DNA from: Rosa chinensis | Lineage: Eukaryota > Streptophyta > Magnoliopsida > Rosales > Rosaceae | DNA length: 64,000 nt | Direction: 5' to 3' | Assembly (NCBI RefSeq): GCF_002994745.2 | Contig: NC_037094.1 | Span: 70,226,801 to 70,290,800, forward strand | Part shown: piece by piece, positions 12,276 to 23,259 of the stretch | How positions within the stretch are numbered: position 1 is the first letter of the stretch | How the letters are laid out: every line of letters begins with the position of its first letter | Notes under the pieces: model-generated | What the model saw: the letters and a program-made list of their open reading frames with translations, nothing else | Database searches by the model: none | Told to the model about the DNA's origin: nothing | Position numbers and translations under genes: made by a program

Positions 12276-12341
12276 TTTTAAAAGAAGGGCTAGTGCAACG
12301 GCCCTCACGCCTTAACCATTAATGAAACCGTAGAATACACC
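12269..12341 (-). mobile_element. 3' end of a poly(A)-tailed retroposon (minus strand)
   Basis: Poly(T) on the plus strand is followed by GGGCTAGTGCAACGGCCCTC and TTAATGAAACCGTAGAATAC. The same arrangement recurs at 38703 (GGCTAGTGCGACTACCCTC, TTAATGAAACTGCCGAATAC). Read on the minus strand this is a conserved 3' end followed by a poly(A) tail, as in LINE-type elements. The 5' extent is unclear. Confidence 0.5.
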
Positions 12342-13085
12342 GGGGGAGGGGACATAGTGCCTTAACCCCAAGTTACAATATAGTCATAAAAATATATAGG
12401 GATAATATAGTCAAATTACAAAAGAAACAGAAAAACAAAAATGGTTGAACTTACGGGTGTATTAAATGAATGGTGTATTAAATAAGGGGTATGTATTAAG
12501 TACTTAGGGATGTGTAAATAAAATTTTCATATATGTGACTCGATATTTACACAAAAAATTATTGAATTAATATAAATAATCATTGAAATTGAAAAGACTT
12601 TAAGCGGCATGACCCTCTACAAAATTATAATAGTGGTAGAACCAAGCTAGAGTTGAAGTGGCATGACCCTTCCAAATTTTTTTTAAAGTAATAATACAAA
12701 CTAGCATTTCTCTACACATGCTCTGCATGTGCAAATTATTATTATTTTTTTTTCAAAAATAAAAAAGAAATGAGTTAGTTATTACAAAGAAAAAAAAAAT
12801 GGGAGAGAGAAAAGTGAGTTGTGGGTCCTTTTAAAAAAAATGTTTTTAATAAAAATACATTTTGTAAATGTTTTAATTATTCTTGTGATTTAATTAATTC
12901 TCAAAGTTTATTAATCTTCTAGGGTCAATTATATCAAAATTTTAAATTTTGGCTAAAAATTTTTTTTCTTTTAATAATAATATAGATTAAATAAAGATAA
13001 TGAAATTTACACTCCTTAATTATCAATCAACACTCCTTTTTTTTTTTGGGTTAAAATTCTTATAATTTTTTTTTAATTACTAAAG
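12342..13085 (+). repeat. Tandem duplication unit 1 (about 0.74 kb, AT-rich)
   Basis: Begins GGGGGAGGGGACATAG and ends TAATTACTAAAG. It is followed after a 53-bp linker by a near copy at 13139-13840. Shared landmarks in order are ACAATATAGTCATAAAA, AAGGGGTATGTATTAAGTAC, AAGCGGCATGACCCTC, GTTGAAGTGGCATG, CTAGCATTTCTCTACACATG and TTTATTAATCTTCTAGGG. No reading frame of note. Confidence 0.8.
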
Positions 13086-13138
13086 AAACAACTTAACCCC
13101 AAATTAAGTTTATTAATCTTTAGGGTTTGTGGGGGGGG

Positions 13139-13840
13139 GGGGAGGGGGACATAGTAAATTACAATATAGTCATAAAATATATAGGGATAATATAGTCAAA
13201 TTACAAAAGAAACAGAAAAAAAAAAAGTTGAACTTAGGGGTGTATTAAATAAGGGGTATGTATTAAGTACTTAGGGATGTGTAAATAAAATTTTCATATA
13301 TGTGACTCGATATTTACACAAAAAATTATTGAATTAATATAAATAATCATTGAAATTGAAAAGACTTTAAGCGGCATGACCCTCTACAAAATTATAATAG
13401 TGGTAGAACCAAGCTAGAGTTGAAGTGGCATGGCCCTCCCAAATTTTTTTTAAAGTAATAATACAAACTAGCATTTCTCTACACATGTGCAAGTTATTAT
13501 TATTTTTAAAAAAAATAAAAAAGAAAAGAGTTGGTTATTGCAGAGAAAAAAAAAATGGGAGAGAGAAAAGTGGGTTGTGAGTCTTTTTTTTTAATTTTTT
13601 TAATAAAAATACATTTTGTAAATGTCTTAATTATTCTTGTGATTTAATTAATTCTCAAAGTTTATTAATCTTCTAGGGTCAATTATATCAAAATTTTAAA
13701 TTTTGGCTAAAAAAGTTTTTTCTCTTAATAATAGTATAGATTAAATAAAGATAATGAAATTTAGACTCCTTAATTAGCAATCAACACTCCTTTTTTTTTT
13801 TTGGTTAAAATTCTTATAAAAAAAAATTTAATTACTAAAG
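13139..13840 (+). repeat. Tandem duplication unit 2 (about 0.70 kb)
   Basis: Second unit of the pair; differences are mostly small indels (for example loss of TGAATGGTGTATTAAA) and homopolymer length changes. A G-run at 13130-13142 sits at the junction, mirroring the GGGGG at the start of unit 1. The following 13841-14871 is AT-rich and contains no gene I can support. Confidence 0.8.
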
Positions 13841-14876
13841 ATTGAAACATGGAGTGTGGATTATAAAATATAGAGTGTGGATTTTATTCTCCTTAAATAA
13901 TTCACAGATATAAATAGTACAACAAATTTCATTTTACTAGCTCAATGTAATATGTTCTATAATAGAGTATTGGTTTTGTTGTATAGGACCACACCTACCA
14001 CTCCACTTCACTTATTCTACAATGCGAATGAGTACTGATCTTGTAATTTCCAAATTCTCTATAACTTATTCTGATACAAAAAACTAAAAAACCACAACTA
14101 AATAATAATATTGAGTCAATATTTAAGCAATTCAACACAATTAATTAAACGAAATAGAATTTACAAATATTCGCCCTTATCCAAGGGAAGAAAACACAAC
14201 GCGGCTATACCTACTACCACAAAATCGCCACCTTCGGCCGTCACTCTTTTGGCTAACTTCGTACTCTAGCTATAGGCATCTGTTTGATGTTGCAAAAATA
14301 TGGTCCAAGCCATCGACGGCTGATCAAAATTCGACTGTGTATCATCCTCAATGTGTTTGGTATTTGTACGCCTCATCAAAATGTGAGGTCTTAAAATTGG
14401 TCGTAAGAGGTCTCGTACGTACATTGATTTGGACATGCAGCACCGGTGGTTGTACGTTGTTGGTTACTTGGTTGTAGATTTATGTAGTAATAGGGCCAAG
14501 GCAAACTCTCCATCAACTGCTTTCGCTTTTGCAGATATAGGTTGATATCAACGCCAACAATAACAGTCCGGTACGTTTCGTATTCACCACCGTGCCCCAT
14601 GTATGTTTGTCCAGATTCGTGACCTTTTCGATCTTCTTTTCGATCACCAAATTTGCCACCTTTTCTAAGAACATAGTGTTACCCATCTTGGCTTCAAGAA
14701 ACATGAGGTTCGTATTGGTAAAGTAATTTTATTATTCGAATATCCCATTTGAGATACTCACTTAAGAATTATTGATTCTTTCTCACAACTCAAAAGTAGG
14801 ACTTCGAATGCATTATTTAGCGGTTTCCAAAATTAACAAGATAAATATTTAACAAAATACTAAATAAGGGCCCTTT

Positions 14877-15089
14877 TGTAAAAGTAAATGGAGATTGGAA
14901 TGGTCTACTCATTTCATTTCATAACCCCTTTATATAGGGAGAGAATTACAATGGAAAGAACAATTACAATGATGACATTAACTACTGATTGGTTCGTAAT
15001 CCATGCTGATTGATGTTAATCGGTAATTGCTTGATTCCCTCTCCGTCAATCACTTTGACGAAGGCACACAATATGTTTTTCCTTTAACA
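14877..15089 (-). repeat. Copia 3' LTR
   Basis: 213 bp, TG...CA. On the minus strand it contains a TATA-like TATATAAAG (14928-14936). Identical to the partner LTR at 24923-25135. Confidence 0.95.
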
Positions 15090-15098
15090 CTCCCCCTT
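15090..15098 (-). other. Copia polypurine tract
   Basis: AAGGGGGAG on the minus strand directly abuts the 3' LTR, the expected place for plus-strand DNA priming. Confidence 0.85.
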
Positions 15099-15286
15099 GT
15101 GCCAAGTCAAAGACGAAATGGTGCATGAGTTGTTGTCTCACTAAAAACCTTGCCAAGTAACAATAAAAACCCTGTGGGACAAAAAATACACCTTGATCGA
15201 AGGAAAAGAGCACAACGCACCTTTTACACTTGAGTATGACATGTGTGTGTTAGACTCCCCCTGACGTCTACACCTCCCCCTGATAC

Positions 15287-15909
15287 TTACATTAATCTAG
15301 GGAGCTTGGAAAGTCTTTGCATTCCTATGCTTTTCACATGTTTCTCAAATGTGTCCTTAGGCAATGATTTGGTGAACAAATCTGCCACATTCTCCTCAGA
15401 CCTTACTTGATTCATTTGAATCTTGAGGAGAGTCTGTTGTTGCTGATTGTAGGACAACTTTGGCGATATGTGTTTTGTGTTATCACCCTTAATATAACCT
15501 AGCTTCATCTGTTCGATGCAAGCTGCATTGTGTTGGTAAATGCAAGTAGGCTCTTCAGTGGTAGAACTCAAACCACTAGTCCCTCGAATATGTGCAATGA
15601 TAGCTCTTAACCAAACACACTCACGAACCGCCTCATGTAGAGCAATGATTTCTGAGTGGTTCGAGGAGGTAGCCATAAGGGTTTGCTTGGTTGATCTCCA
15701 AGATATCGCCGTGTTCCCATTGGTAAATACATAACCAATTTGGGAACGATATGTGGGTCAGATACGTATCCAGCATCAGCAAAACCGACCAAAACGTCAT
15801 TTGGCGTTTTAGTGTAGTGAGTGGCGTTTTCGCCATCAACATTTCCTTTAGGGATTGCAGTTCCATCTGCGGTCACTCTTGTCTCTCTGTAGGGAAAGAA
15901 CAGTCCCAA
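15287..15909 (-). CDS. Copia RNase H domain, broken
   Basis: Two overlapping frames carry RNase H hallmarks: VGFADAGYVSDP (first catalytic region), then ATSSNHSEIIALHEAVRECVW, an asparagine/aspartate position altered to QHNAACI, GYIKGDNTKHISPKL and ENVADLFTKSLPKDTFEKH near the end of the polyprotein. The terminal stop is at 15287. RNase H removes the RNA strand during reverse transcription. A frameshift near 15650-15720 separates the two halves, and the usual DNxAC word reads HNAAC here, so activity is doubtful even apart from the shift. Confidence 0.9.
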
Positions 15910-15923
15910 GTCAATGGTTCCTT

Positions 15924-17107
15924 TTAGGTATCAAAGATGTTCTTGATACCATTCCAGTAACGCTGCGTTGGCGCTGAGCTAAATCTAGCTAACAAGTTCA
16001 CTGAGAATGCAATGTCTGGTCGAGTAAATTGGGCTAAGTACAATAATGCGCCTATTGCACTTAGATAGGGAATTTCAGCTCCCAACACTTGTTCGTCATC
16101 TTCCTTTGGACGAAATGGATCATTCCTTGCATCCAAACTTCGACCGATCATGGGAGTGCTAGCAGGATGTGCTTTGTCCATGTTATATCGCCTGACTTTT
16201 GGACATATGCAGACTGGTGGATTAATATTCCACAAACTCGGTGTTCTAGTTCAAGACCTAGATAGAATCGAGTTTTCCCAAGATCCTTCATCTCAAATTC
16301 GGATTTCAAGTAGCTCGCGGTTTCTCTAAATTTCATCAAGAGTACCAGTTATGACATGTACTACTACAATTTGCAAATCCGGAACTTGTTTTCTTTATGA
16401 ATACGCAGGGGCATAATTCATCGTTCTTATATCCCTTCCCAATCAAGTAGTCACTTAGACCGGTATACCACATCCGTCTGGATTGTTTCAATCCGTAAAG
16501 TGAGCGTTTCAACTTAATTGCAAACGCACTCTGTGGTTTAGAGTCACTTGACTTGGGTAATGTAAGGCCATTAGGCACTTTTCATAGATATCTCTGAATC
16601 TAGATCCCCATAGAGATATGCAGTAACCACATCCATAAGCTGCATTTCCAGTCCTTCGGAAATTACTAAGCTAACTAAGTAGCGGAACGTTATAACGTCC
16701 ATTGCGGGAGAGTATGTCTCCTCGTAGTCAATTCCAGGGCGTTGTGAGAAACCTTGCGCCACAAGGCGAGCCTTGTACCTCAGGACTTCATTCTTCTCAT
16801 TACGCTTTCTGACAAAGACTCATTTATGTCCTACAGGCTTTACACTTGGTGAGGTTAGTACTACCAGAGCAAATACCTGTCTCTTTGTCAGAGAATCTAA
16901 TTCTGCTTGGATTGTTTCTTTCCATTTAGGCCAATATGCTCTTTGTTGACATTTTGCAACAGAGCGTGGTTCGATATCATCGTGCTCTATGGTTCCTTGA
17001 GCAACAGTATGTATATCATCAATGTGTATGGAAGATCTTTCTATCAACTCATACGCACTCTCATAATCTTCTGAGATTTCTTTGTTCTCTGGAATCATTT
17101 TAAACAT
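15924..17107 (-). CDS. Copia reverse transcriptase, active-site aspartates missing
   Basis: From right to left the segments are PRSVAKCQQRAYWPKWKE (domain start), MAQGFSQRPGIDYEETYSPA, LMDVVTAYLYGDLDSEI, KLKRSLYGLKQSRRMWY, then FEMKDLGKTRFYLGLELEH and PYLSAIGALLYLAQFTRPDI. These are the standard copia reverse transcriptase blocks. Near 16345-16360 the expected YVDD word is reduced to HV: the tyrosine codon is changed and the two aspartate codons are absent, an in-frame loss that a homopolymer error would not explain. Several additional frameshifts divide the region. Confidence 0.9.
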
Positions 17108-17479
17108 CGGAGCGTCCTCCAGTATTGATTCATGGACATAACTATAATCAGAGACAATCTCATGAGAGGGATTCTATACATTGATGATTGGTTTGTGCCT
17201 TACTCACCCTCTTCTTCCTTGGGTGAGTGTCAATCGAACCAAGTGACCTCCCCCTCTTCCTTGGGGAGCCACGGCCTCAACCACACCTCCACTAAGTGTG
17301 GTTGCAGTGCCTCTATCTGCGGCACCGTGCCCCTTGTTGGGGACTTCTAACCTTGCAGGCACATTTGTAGCTGGTATATGTGATCTCGTCACTTTTACGA
17401 TATCAGTAAACGCATCAGGCATCGAATCTGCTACGTTCTGAAGATCGATTATTCTTTTCACTTCACTTTCACTTTATGA

Positions 17480-18658
17480 AGTGCGGGGATCAAGATGAGA
17501 CAGAGTGGAGACAAACCACGACAATTCCTGTCGTTCCCTTGGAAACTCCTTTTTCCTATCTCCCCCTAACGACGGGAAGACTGTCTCATCAAAGTGACAA
17601 TCCGCAAATCTCGCGGTAGAGAATTACCTGTCAAGGGTTCCAAATAGCGGATAATTGTTGGGGATTCGTATCCAACATAAATACTTAATCGTCTCTGAGG
17701 ACCCATTTTGGTGCGCTGTGGGGCGCAATAGGCACATATACTGCTCAACCAAATATGCGTAAGTGTGAAGTGTCAGGCTCATATCCAGTTACCAACTGGT
17801 ACGCAGAAAATGGTTGGCTAGTTGTGGGTCTTTAAACGAATAAGTAAAACTGCATGCAATATTGCATAACCCCATGCAGATATAGGCAGGTTGGTGCGCA
17901 TAACCAATGCCCTAGCCACCATCTGTAGTTTTTTTATGGTGGCTTCTACGAGACCATTTTGTGTATGCACATGGGGTACAGGATACTCTACATCGATCCA
18001 AATAGATATGCAATAATCATCAAATATTTTTGATGTAAACTCTCCAGCATTATCAATCCTTATAGACTTGATAGGGTGATCAGGGTGGTGAGCCCTTAAA
18101 CATATAATCTATGCTAGGAGTATTGCAGCATTTCTTGTGGACAATAAAACGACATGTGACCAGATTGTCGAAGCATCCACCAGAACCATAAAGTACTTGA
18201 ATGGTCCGCATTCTGGATGGATAGGTCCACAGACATCTCTTTGTATCCTTTGTAAGAATGGAATGTTTTGTTTTGTATCTTTAGCATAGGAAGGTCTCGA
18301 TCCTATTTTTGCTAAAGAGAGCAGGCTTTGCAAAACGAGTGATGTGCCTTTGAAATAGTCAATGAGGCATAATGGGAGGGAGGTATTGCTTCTGGTACTT
18401 CATAAAGCAATGACTGCATTTGAGCAATCCTAGAATCGGCACCTTGCAGTGTGGCGGATTTTTCTCCCATTTTTCACTCGAAAGAAGGGATGTCCGTGTG
18501 AGTTCTTGAAAAATACGGATCATCATGTCACGACCTCGGTGCCATAGGCAGTCATGGAAAAGCCTGTATGAGTCAGTGTCCCACATTTCATTGTTGGTGA
18601 CAATATAGGATTCAATGATCTGAATCATAGTGAGGTACAGTCCACTAAATCGACTCAT
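17480..18658 (-). CDS. Copia integrase region (GAG-pre-integrase and core), broken
   Basis: The 18658-18359 frame holds a GAG-pre-integrase-like region (DCLWHRGRDMMIRI, and CxxC in CSHC). The core follows at 18333-18109 with RDVCGPIHPECGPFKYFMV and VLVDASTIWSHV. Beyond it come a conserved glutamate region (HTQNGLVEATIKKL), and KMGPQRRLSIYVGYES near 17700. Together these form the rve-type integrase and its C-terminal extension, which inserts the cDNA. Stops and shifts interrupt it in at least three places. Sequence 17108-17480 encodes the variable Pro/Ser-rich stretch preceding the reverse transcriptase. Confidence 0.88.
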
Positions 18659-19160
18659 AAGTTTCTCTAAGATGTGTTTCCTTCCACAGTCATTAGATGT
18701 AATATCAAGGTATTCAGTTCCATTCTCACGGTGTGTTTTTACATGATAACCGTTGGCACAAATTGCTTTGAAACATTAACAAGGTTCGATTAGCTCTTGG
18801 TGCATACAGAGCGTTTTTGACTTTAAATATATATCTAGATTCTTTAGAGTAATGCTATTTTAGTAGAATGATAATCTTTTCATTCTAATAATAATTTTTT
18901 CTCTAGATGTATTGCTTTACATCTTTATATTGCAATTTCGAACCATGTAAATATGTGTATAGAAAATAAATTTGAATAAATTCAGTACTTCAGAATAAAA
19001 TTCGAAATTTATTAATAAGCCAACGATAATCAAATCAAGGTCTTGTTCTAATTCATCAAACCATTATTGAAATAAACTTTAAGACCAAGTAATAGTCTAA
19101 TTAAGAATGAAGCATTATGCCTTCACAACTGTTTTTGGAAAATAAAGTAAATATAGCAGA

Positions 19161-19684
19161 TCAGTCAAAATCTGGGGCATCGGTTGACTGAGCAAGTTCC
19201 TTGTTGCCATTAAAGTCTGCAATTGTGAGGTTGACTTCTGGGTCATGGCCTCCTTCTTCCATATAGTGAGCCTCTTGTTCTTTAGACTCCCTATATCTCT
19301 TGTAATTGGCTGCTACTCTGTTGCTTACTTGGCAGTTCTTGTACCAATGCCCAATGACTCCACACCTATAGCATGGTTCATTGCCAACTCTATTATGTTT
19401 GACTGAAGGGTTCTTAGGTGCCCTTTGCACCTTGTTTCCATGACCACTAGCGCCACCATCTCTGCGCCATACATTGGGAGGGCCTCCACGGCCCATATCA
19501 CGACCCCCATGTCCCTGCCACGTGGTGCATTATTGTCACGTGGGTAGGGATCAGCACGTCCAACCCCCTTTGCATTGGGGTTCTGTCCACCTTTCACTTT
19601 GCCATAATTAACTTCAGGAATTTTCTTTGTCCCAACAGGCCTGACATTGTTGTTCAGAAGAACCACATTATGCCTCTTAGCCAC
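19161..19684 (-). CDS. Copia gag C-terminus with zinc knuckle
   Basis: The frame contains CYRCGVIGHWYKNC, a CX2CX4HX4C zinc knuckle that binds the element RNA, preceded by Gly/Arg/Asn-rich sequence (ARGRDMG-like) in a neighbouring frame. The upstream edge, KVAKRHNVVLLNN, is the direct continuation of the gag frame interrupted at 22715, so the two halves are separated only by the inserted LTR. The frame changes once near 19480. Downstream, 18659-19160 covers the protease region, where I find no intact D-S/T-G motif. Confidence 0.85.
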
Positions 19685-21309
19685 TTTGTGATGCCCCGGA
19701 AATTCGTAATTATTTTCCGAGGATTTTCCCGGAATTGATTTTATAACTATTGAACGGTTTCGTGGCTCGTGGATGGAGCGGAAGTGTTTCGGGCGAATAA
19801 TTAATTGAAGAATATGGTTTTAGGGGGTTGCCAAAGGTTGACTTTTTATTCGTAGGGATTCTCCGAAAACTTCCTTCATGAAAGTTGTAGAGCGCGTCGA
19901 TACGAGTTCGTGGACATATGGAACGCGAGAATCGGAATTCGTATGAGGAAGTTATGGCCATTGGAAGGAATTTCCATTTTGGTATAAATAGAAGTTTCCC
20001 AAGTTGGAAACTTACTATTTTCATTATTTCCGTTTCCAGAAATCCTTTCTCTCTCTCTTCTCTCTCGTTCGCACCTTCAGAATCGAAGATTTCAGACTGA
20101 CCCGACCCGGACCCGGTCGATCCGACCCGACTTTTCCGGCGAACTGCGGCGGTCTCCGGCGACGAAACTTTCCAGATAGGATCGTCTCCTCCGTCTGGTC
20201 GTCCCTTTGGTGTCCTCTAGCGCCGATTCTCCTCCACGGCGGCGCTGCAAGGCGGTGCAGGTTGGTGTTTTCGGACCCGGTCGGAATTCCTTGTTCCGAC
20301 GTCGGCAAGGCTTCAAGTCTTCTTGGTTGAACTCAGAACGGCCTCGTCGATCGATCCTTGGTGGTTGTTTGGATCTATTCACGTGAAACTTCGATCAACT
20401 CGGGTTGGATTACTGTTCACAGCTTGTGAGGTAGTTTTCGACCCCTTATGCTTGTTTTCTGACTTCGATCCAGTTATGAAAGTTCACAAGCATGCTTAGA
20501 TGAAGCTTTTTGATGTTGGGAGTTTTGTGAAATAATGTGTTTTTGGCCGGCGGCGGTGCACCACCGTCTGTGGTGGCGTTCCGGCGGTGTTCCGGCCACT
20601 TAAGGAACTGTTTCTGTTATTATATATGTTCTACTCGTTGATACGAGCGTTTCTTTATATAATATGCAAGTTTTGGAGTTCGTTTGGAATTGTTATGATT
20701 TTTGCAGTTTCATACCGACCAATTTATGCTATCCGTGAGGATTTGAGCGTCCGATCGACTTGTGGTTTGGTCACATCGATCGTGGACGTATTCCAGAGAC
20801 TTTGGGAGGTCTCGGATGTGGTTTCGCCTCGATTGGCGTCACTTTGGAGATTTTAGTTCAAAACAGGGGTTTCGGACTTAAATCGTTTGTGAATTATTAC
20901 TAAGTGGAAATCGATTGTGATTAGGTACTTGACGAAGTATTTGGACGAGTTGTTGGTGAAAGTTTTGGTTCGGTTCTGTATTGAAGACGCAGCAGGAGTT
21001 CGAGGTGAGTAATCTCACGAAGTTCATTCACGAACGGGTTGACCTTATTGTTTTGAGAGTTATTTAGTTAACTGCAAACTATAGTTGGTATTAGTGGCCT
21101 TCCTGAGTGAATGACCACTTATATATATATTTACGTGGAATATGTATATTCTTGTGGGTTGATGAGTGAATTGAAGCAATAGGTATTGATGGGTTTCATT
21201 CTATTGTTTGGGGGCTTGACTTTTCGGGAAACATTTTTGTGGGAATTGGGAATTTCTATTGTTTTGAAAAGTGTCAAGATTTGGTGTGAGTTGCTTTGAT
21301 GTGATTTGA

Positions 21310-21560
21310 ATGTTTTGATCTAACGACCGGGGGTCGGAAGATCTGAGAGTCACAGGTTGTGATTTCTCCTTTTGGTTTGATTTAATGTTTTGATCTGATG
21401 ACCGGGGAGGTCTGATGATTGGAGGTCACGGGGTGACATCTCCTTTTGTGTGAGTTGAGTAACTTTTGGGTCCTGAGTGACCATTTTGAAAGGTTTTGAT
21501 CTGATGACCTGGGAGGTCTGAGGATTTGGGGTTGCTGGGAGTAACCTCAGGCATATAAAT
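21310..21560 (+). repeat. Triplicated motif in the solo LTR
   Basis: Three diverged copies of a unit beginning TTTTGATCT(A/G)A(C/T)GACC and containing GGTC(T/G)GA, then a GTCAC/GTAAC box and TCTCCTTTTG. Copy length varies from about 70 to 125 bp. Confidence 0.65.
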
Positions 21561-21671
21561 CGGGACTTCACGCCTTTGGCCGGGTTTGTGGATACGATCA
21601 GTTAGAGCTCTAGTCTGTTGCCATAGTACATCATGGGGGGTAGCGGGGAGCTATCTGATGCTCATGAGTAC

Positions 21672-22165
21672 GTGTTTTTAAAAGGGAGTTTCGGGGATTC
21701 TTTCTTTTAAATGTCCTGGGAGGACTTGTGTATCATATTTAATTGTCAGAGTTTCAATTATTATGATTTTGTCACGGGGTGACTTGTGTCGATTGAGAAT
21801 GTGTTTTAAAAGGGAGTTTTGGGGATTCTTTCTTTTAAATGTCCTGGGAGGACTTGTGTATCATATTTAATTGTCAGAGTTTCAATTATTATGATTTTGT
21901 CACGGGGTGACTTGTGTCGATTGAGAATGTGTTTTAAAAGGGAGTTTCGGGGATTCTTTCTTTTAAATGTCCTGGGAGGACTTGTTTATCATATTTAATT
22001 GTCAGAGTTTCAATTATTATGATTTTGTCACGGGGTGACTTGTGTTGATTTGAGAATGTGTTTTAAAAGGGAGTTTCGAGGATTCTTTCTTTTAAATGTC
22101 CTGGGAGGACTTGTTTATCATATTTAATTGTCAGAGTTTCAATTTATATGATTTGGTCACGGTGT
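21672..22165 (+). repeat. Four tandem copies of a 128-129 bp unit in the solo LTR
   Basis: Units start at 21672, 21801, 21929 and 22058, each beginning GTGTTTT(T)AAAAGGGAGTTT and including TGTCCTGGGAGGACTTG and TTGTCACGGGGTGACTTGTG. Copies are nearly identical (single changes such as TCGGGG/TTGGGG and GTGTAT/GTTTAT), so the array expanded recently. The last unit is partial. The GGAGGAC and CACGGGGTG words also have short internal symmetry. Confidence 0.9.
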
Positions 22166-22710
22166 GGCCTTTATTGTTTCTTTTGGGAAAAGAATGTGCT
22201 GTTTTGGGAAAACAGGGTGTGTGTGTGTCCCTTTTTACGAGTTGATGAGTTCCTCGTTGGGTGAGTTGTGCATGTGTGGTTTTGAGTTACTCATACGGGC
22301 TTGCAAAAGCTTACCGGGTTTGTTGTGTGGCAACCCGGTGCACCATTCCAACGGTGTAGGGGTTAATCCTGCAGGTTAGGATAATCAAGGTTGAGGCAGC
22401 GAGCTTGCAGCTTTACGGTAGGAAGCCACCTTTGTGACTTTACTTTTGATAAGGACTTCCGTTGTATAGTTACTCTGAGCAGCCTTTACGTTTTATTTTG
22501 TTGTTGACAATTTAATTCGTAAGCTTGTGTAATATATAACTCTTTGGATGCGAGTGTATATTTACTTTGAGGGTTCAGGACATCAATATGTGTGTAAGTT
22601 TAAGCGAAAAAGATTTCAGGTATATTAGATTGATGACTGGACGTTCACGCATATATAATTATGGGGTTATATATATCGATTTTCATGTGTGTAAAATCAG
22701 AGGCGTGACA

Positions 22711-23259
22711 CACTTGCAGTAGGTTAATCAGCTTGTTGAAGGTTGTGATTCTTTTGTTATCATACTCCAGCCTATACTGGTTCGCTAGTATAATTGTTGA
22801 AGTAGGAAAAGTGGAAAGAGTCTTCTGGATCATATCATCGTCTGTGAGTTCCTTTCCACAGAAATTTAGACGTGCTTTTAGGCGCAACATGTCCTTGTTA
22901 AAGTCATTGACCCTTTTGTAGTCAAGCAAGCGGATTTCATTCCACTGAACGGTCAGTTCTGGGAGCAAGGTGTCATGAATGTTCCCAAAACGTCCCTTAA
23001 CGCCATCCCACAGTTCTTTGGGTGTCTTCAACTGAAGGTATTCCCAGCGTAGGCTAGGATCAATGTGTCGCCTCAAAAACATTAAGGCATTTGCTTTCAC
23101 CTTATCAGACGGTCCATCGTCTTTGGGGTCAGTGGGAGTTTTGATGGTGGCAGTGTAGTCTCATGCCACAAAGGCAGTTTCTACATCGGAAACCCAACGG
23201 TGGTACTCAAGTCCGTCTGAGTCCAAAATGTCAAACTCAGGTCGAGTTGGATCAGCCAT
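22711..23259 (-). CDS. Copia gag N-terminus (UBN2-type)
   Basis: The ATG at 23259 opens MADPTRPEFDILDSDGLEY, followed by HRWVSDVETAFVA and a TGA where tryptophan is usual. It resumes as KVKANALMFLRRHIDPSLR, LKTPKELWDGVKGRF and TFPTSTIILANQYR, the typical UBN2/copia gag order. The frame then runs into the CACTT target of the nested LTR at 22715. Gag forms the cytoplasmic virus-like particle in which cDNA is made. Confidence 0.88.

Larger units (their letters stand above)
19687..22710 (+). mobile_element. 3.0-kb solo LTR nested inside copia gag
   Basis: It starts TGTGATGCCCCGG and ends GGCGTGACA, and is flanked by CACTT on both sides (19682-19686, 22711-22715), a perfect 5-bp duplication. A TATA box TATAAATAG lies at 19983-19991, followed by a CT-rich leader and a GC-rich stretch. 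There is no internal region and no polyprotein, so it is best read as a solo LTR left after recombination between two LTRs, or a very long non-autonomous element. The short imperfect inverted ends (TGTGATGCC versus TGTCACGCC) support the boundaries. Reading frames inside it are not credible genes. Its relatives contribute the segment at 53325-53660. Confidence 0.85.

Noticed and set aside
14391..14704. Minus-strand frames next to the copia 3' LTR
   Set aside because: Short, overlapping, no conserved motif; left as intergenic.
20004..20382. Overlapping frames on both strands in the GC-rich part of the solo LTR
   Set aside because: Compositional artefact of a long LTR leader; no domain.
21672..22165. 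Tandem units considered as a CRISPR array
   Set aside because: Head-to-tail 129-bp repeats without unique spacers, in plant LTR DNA.
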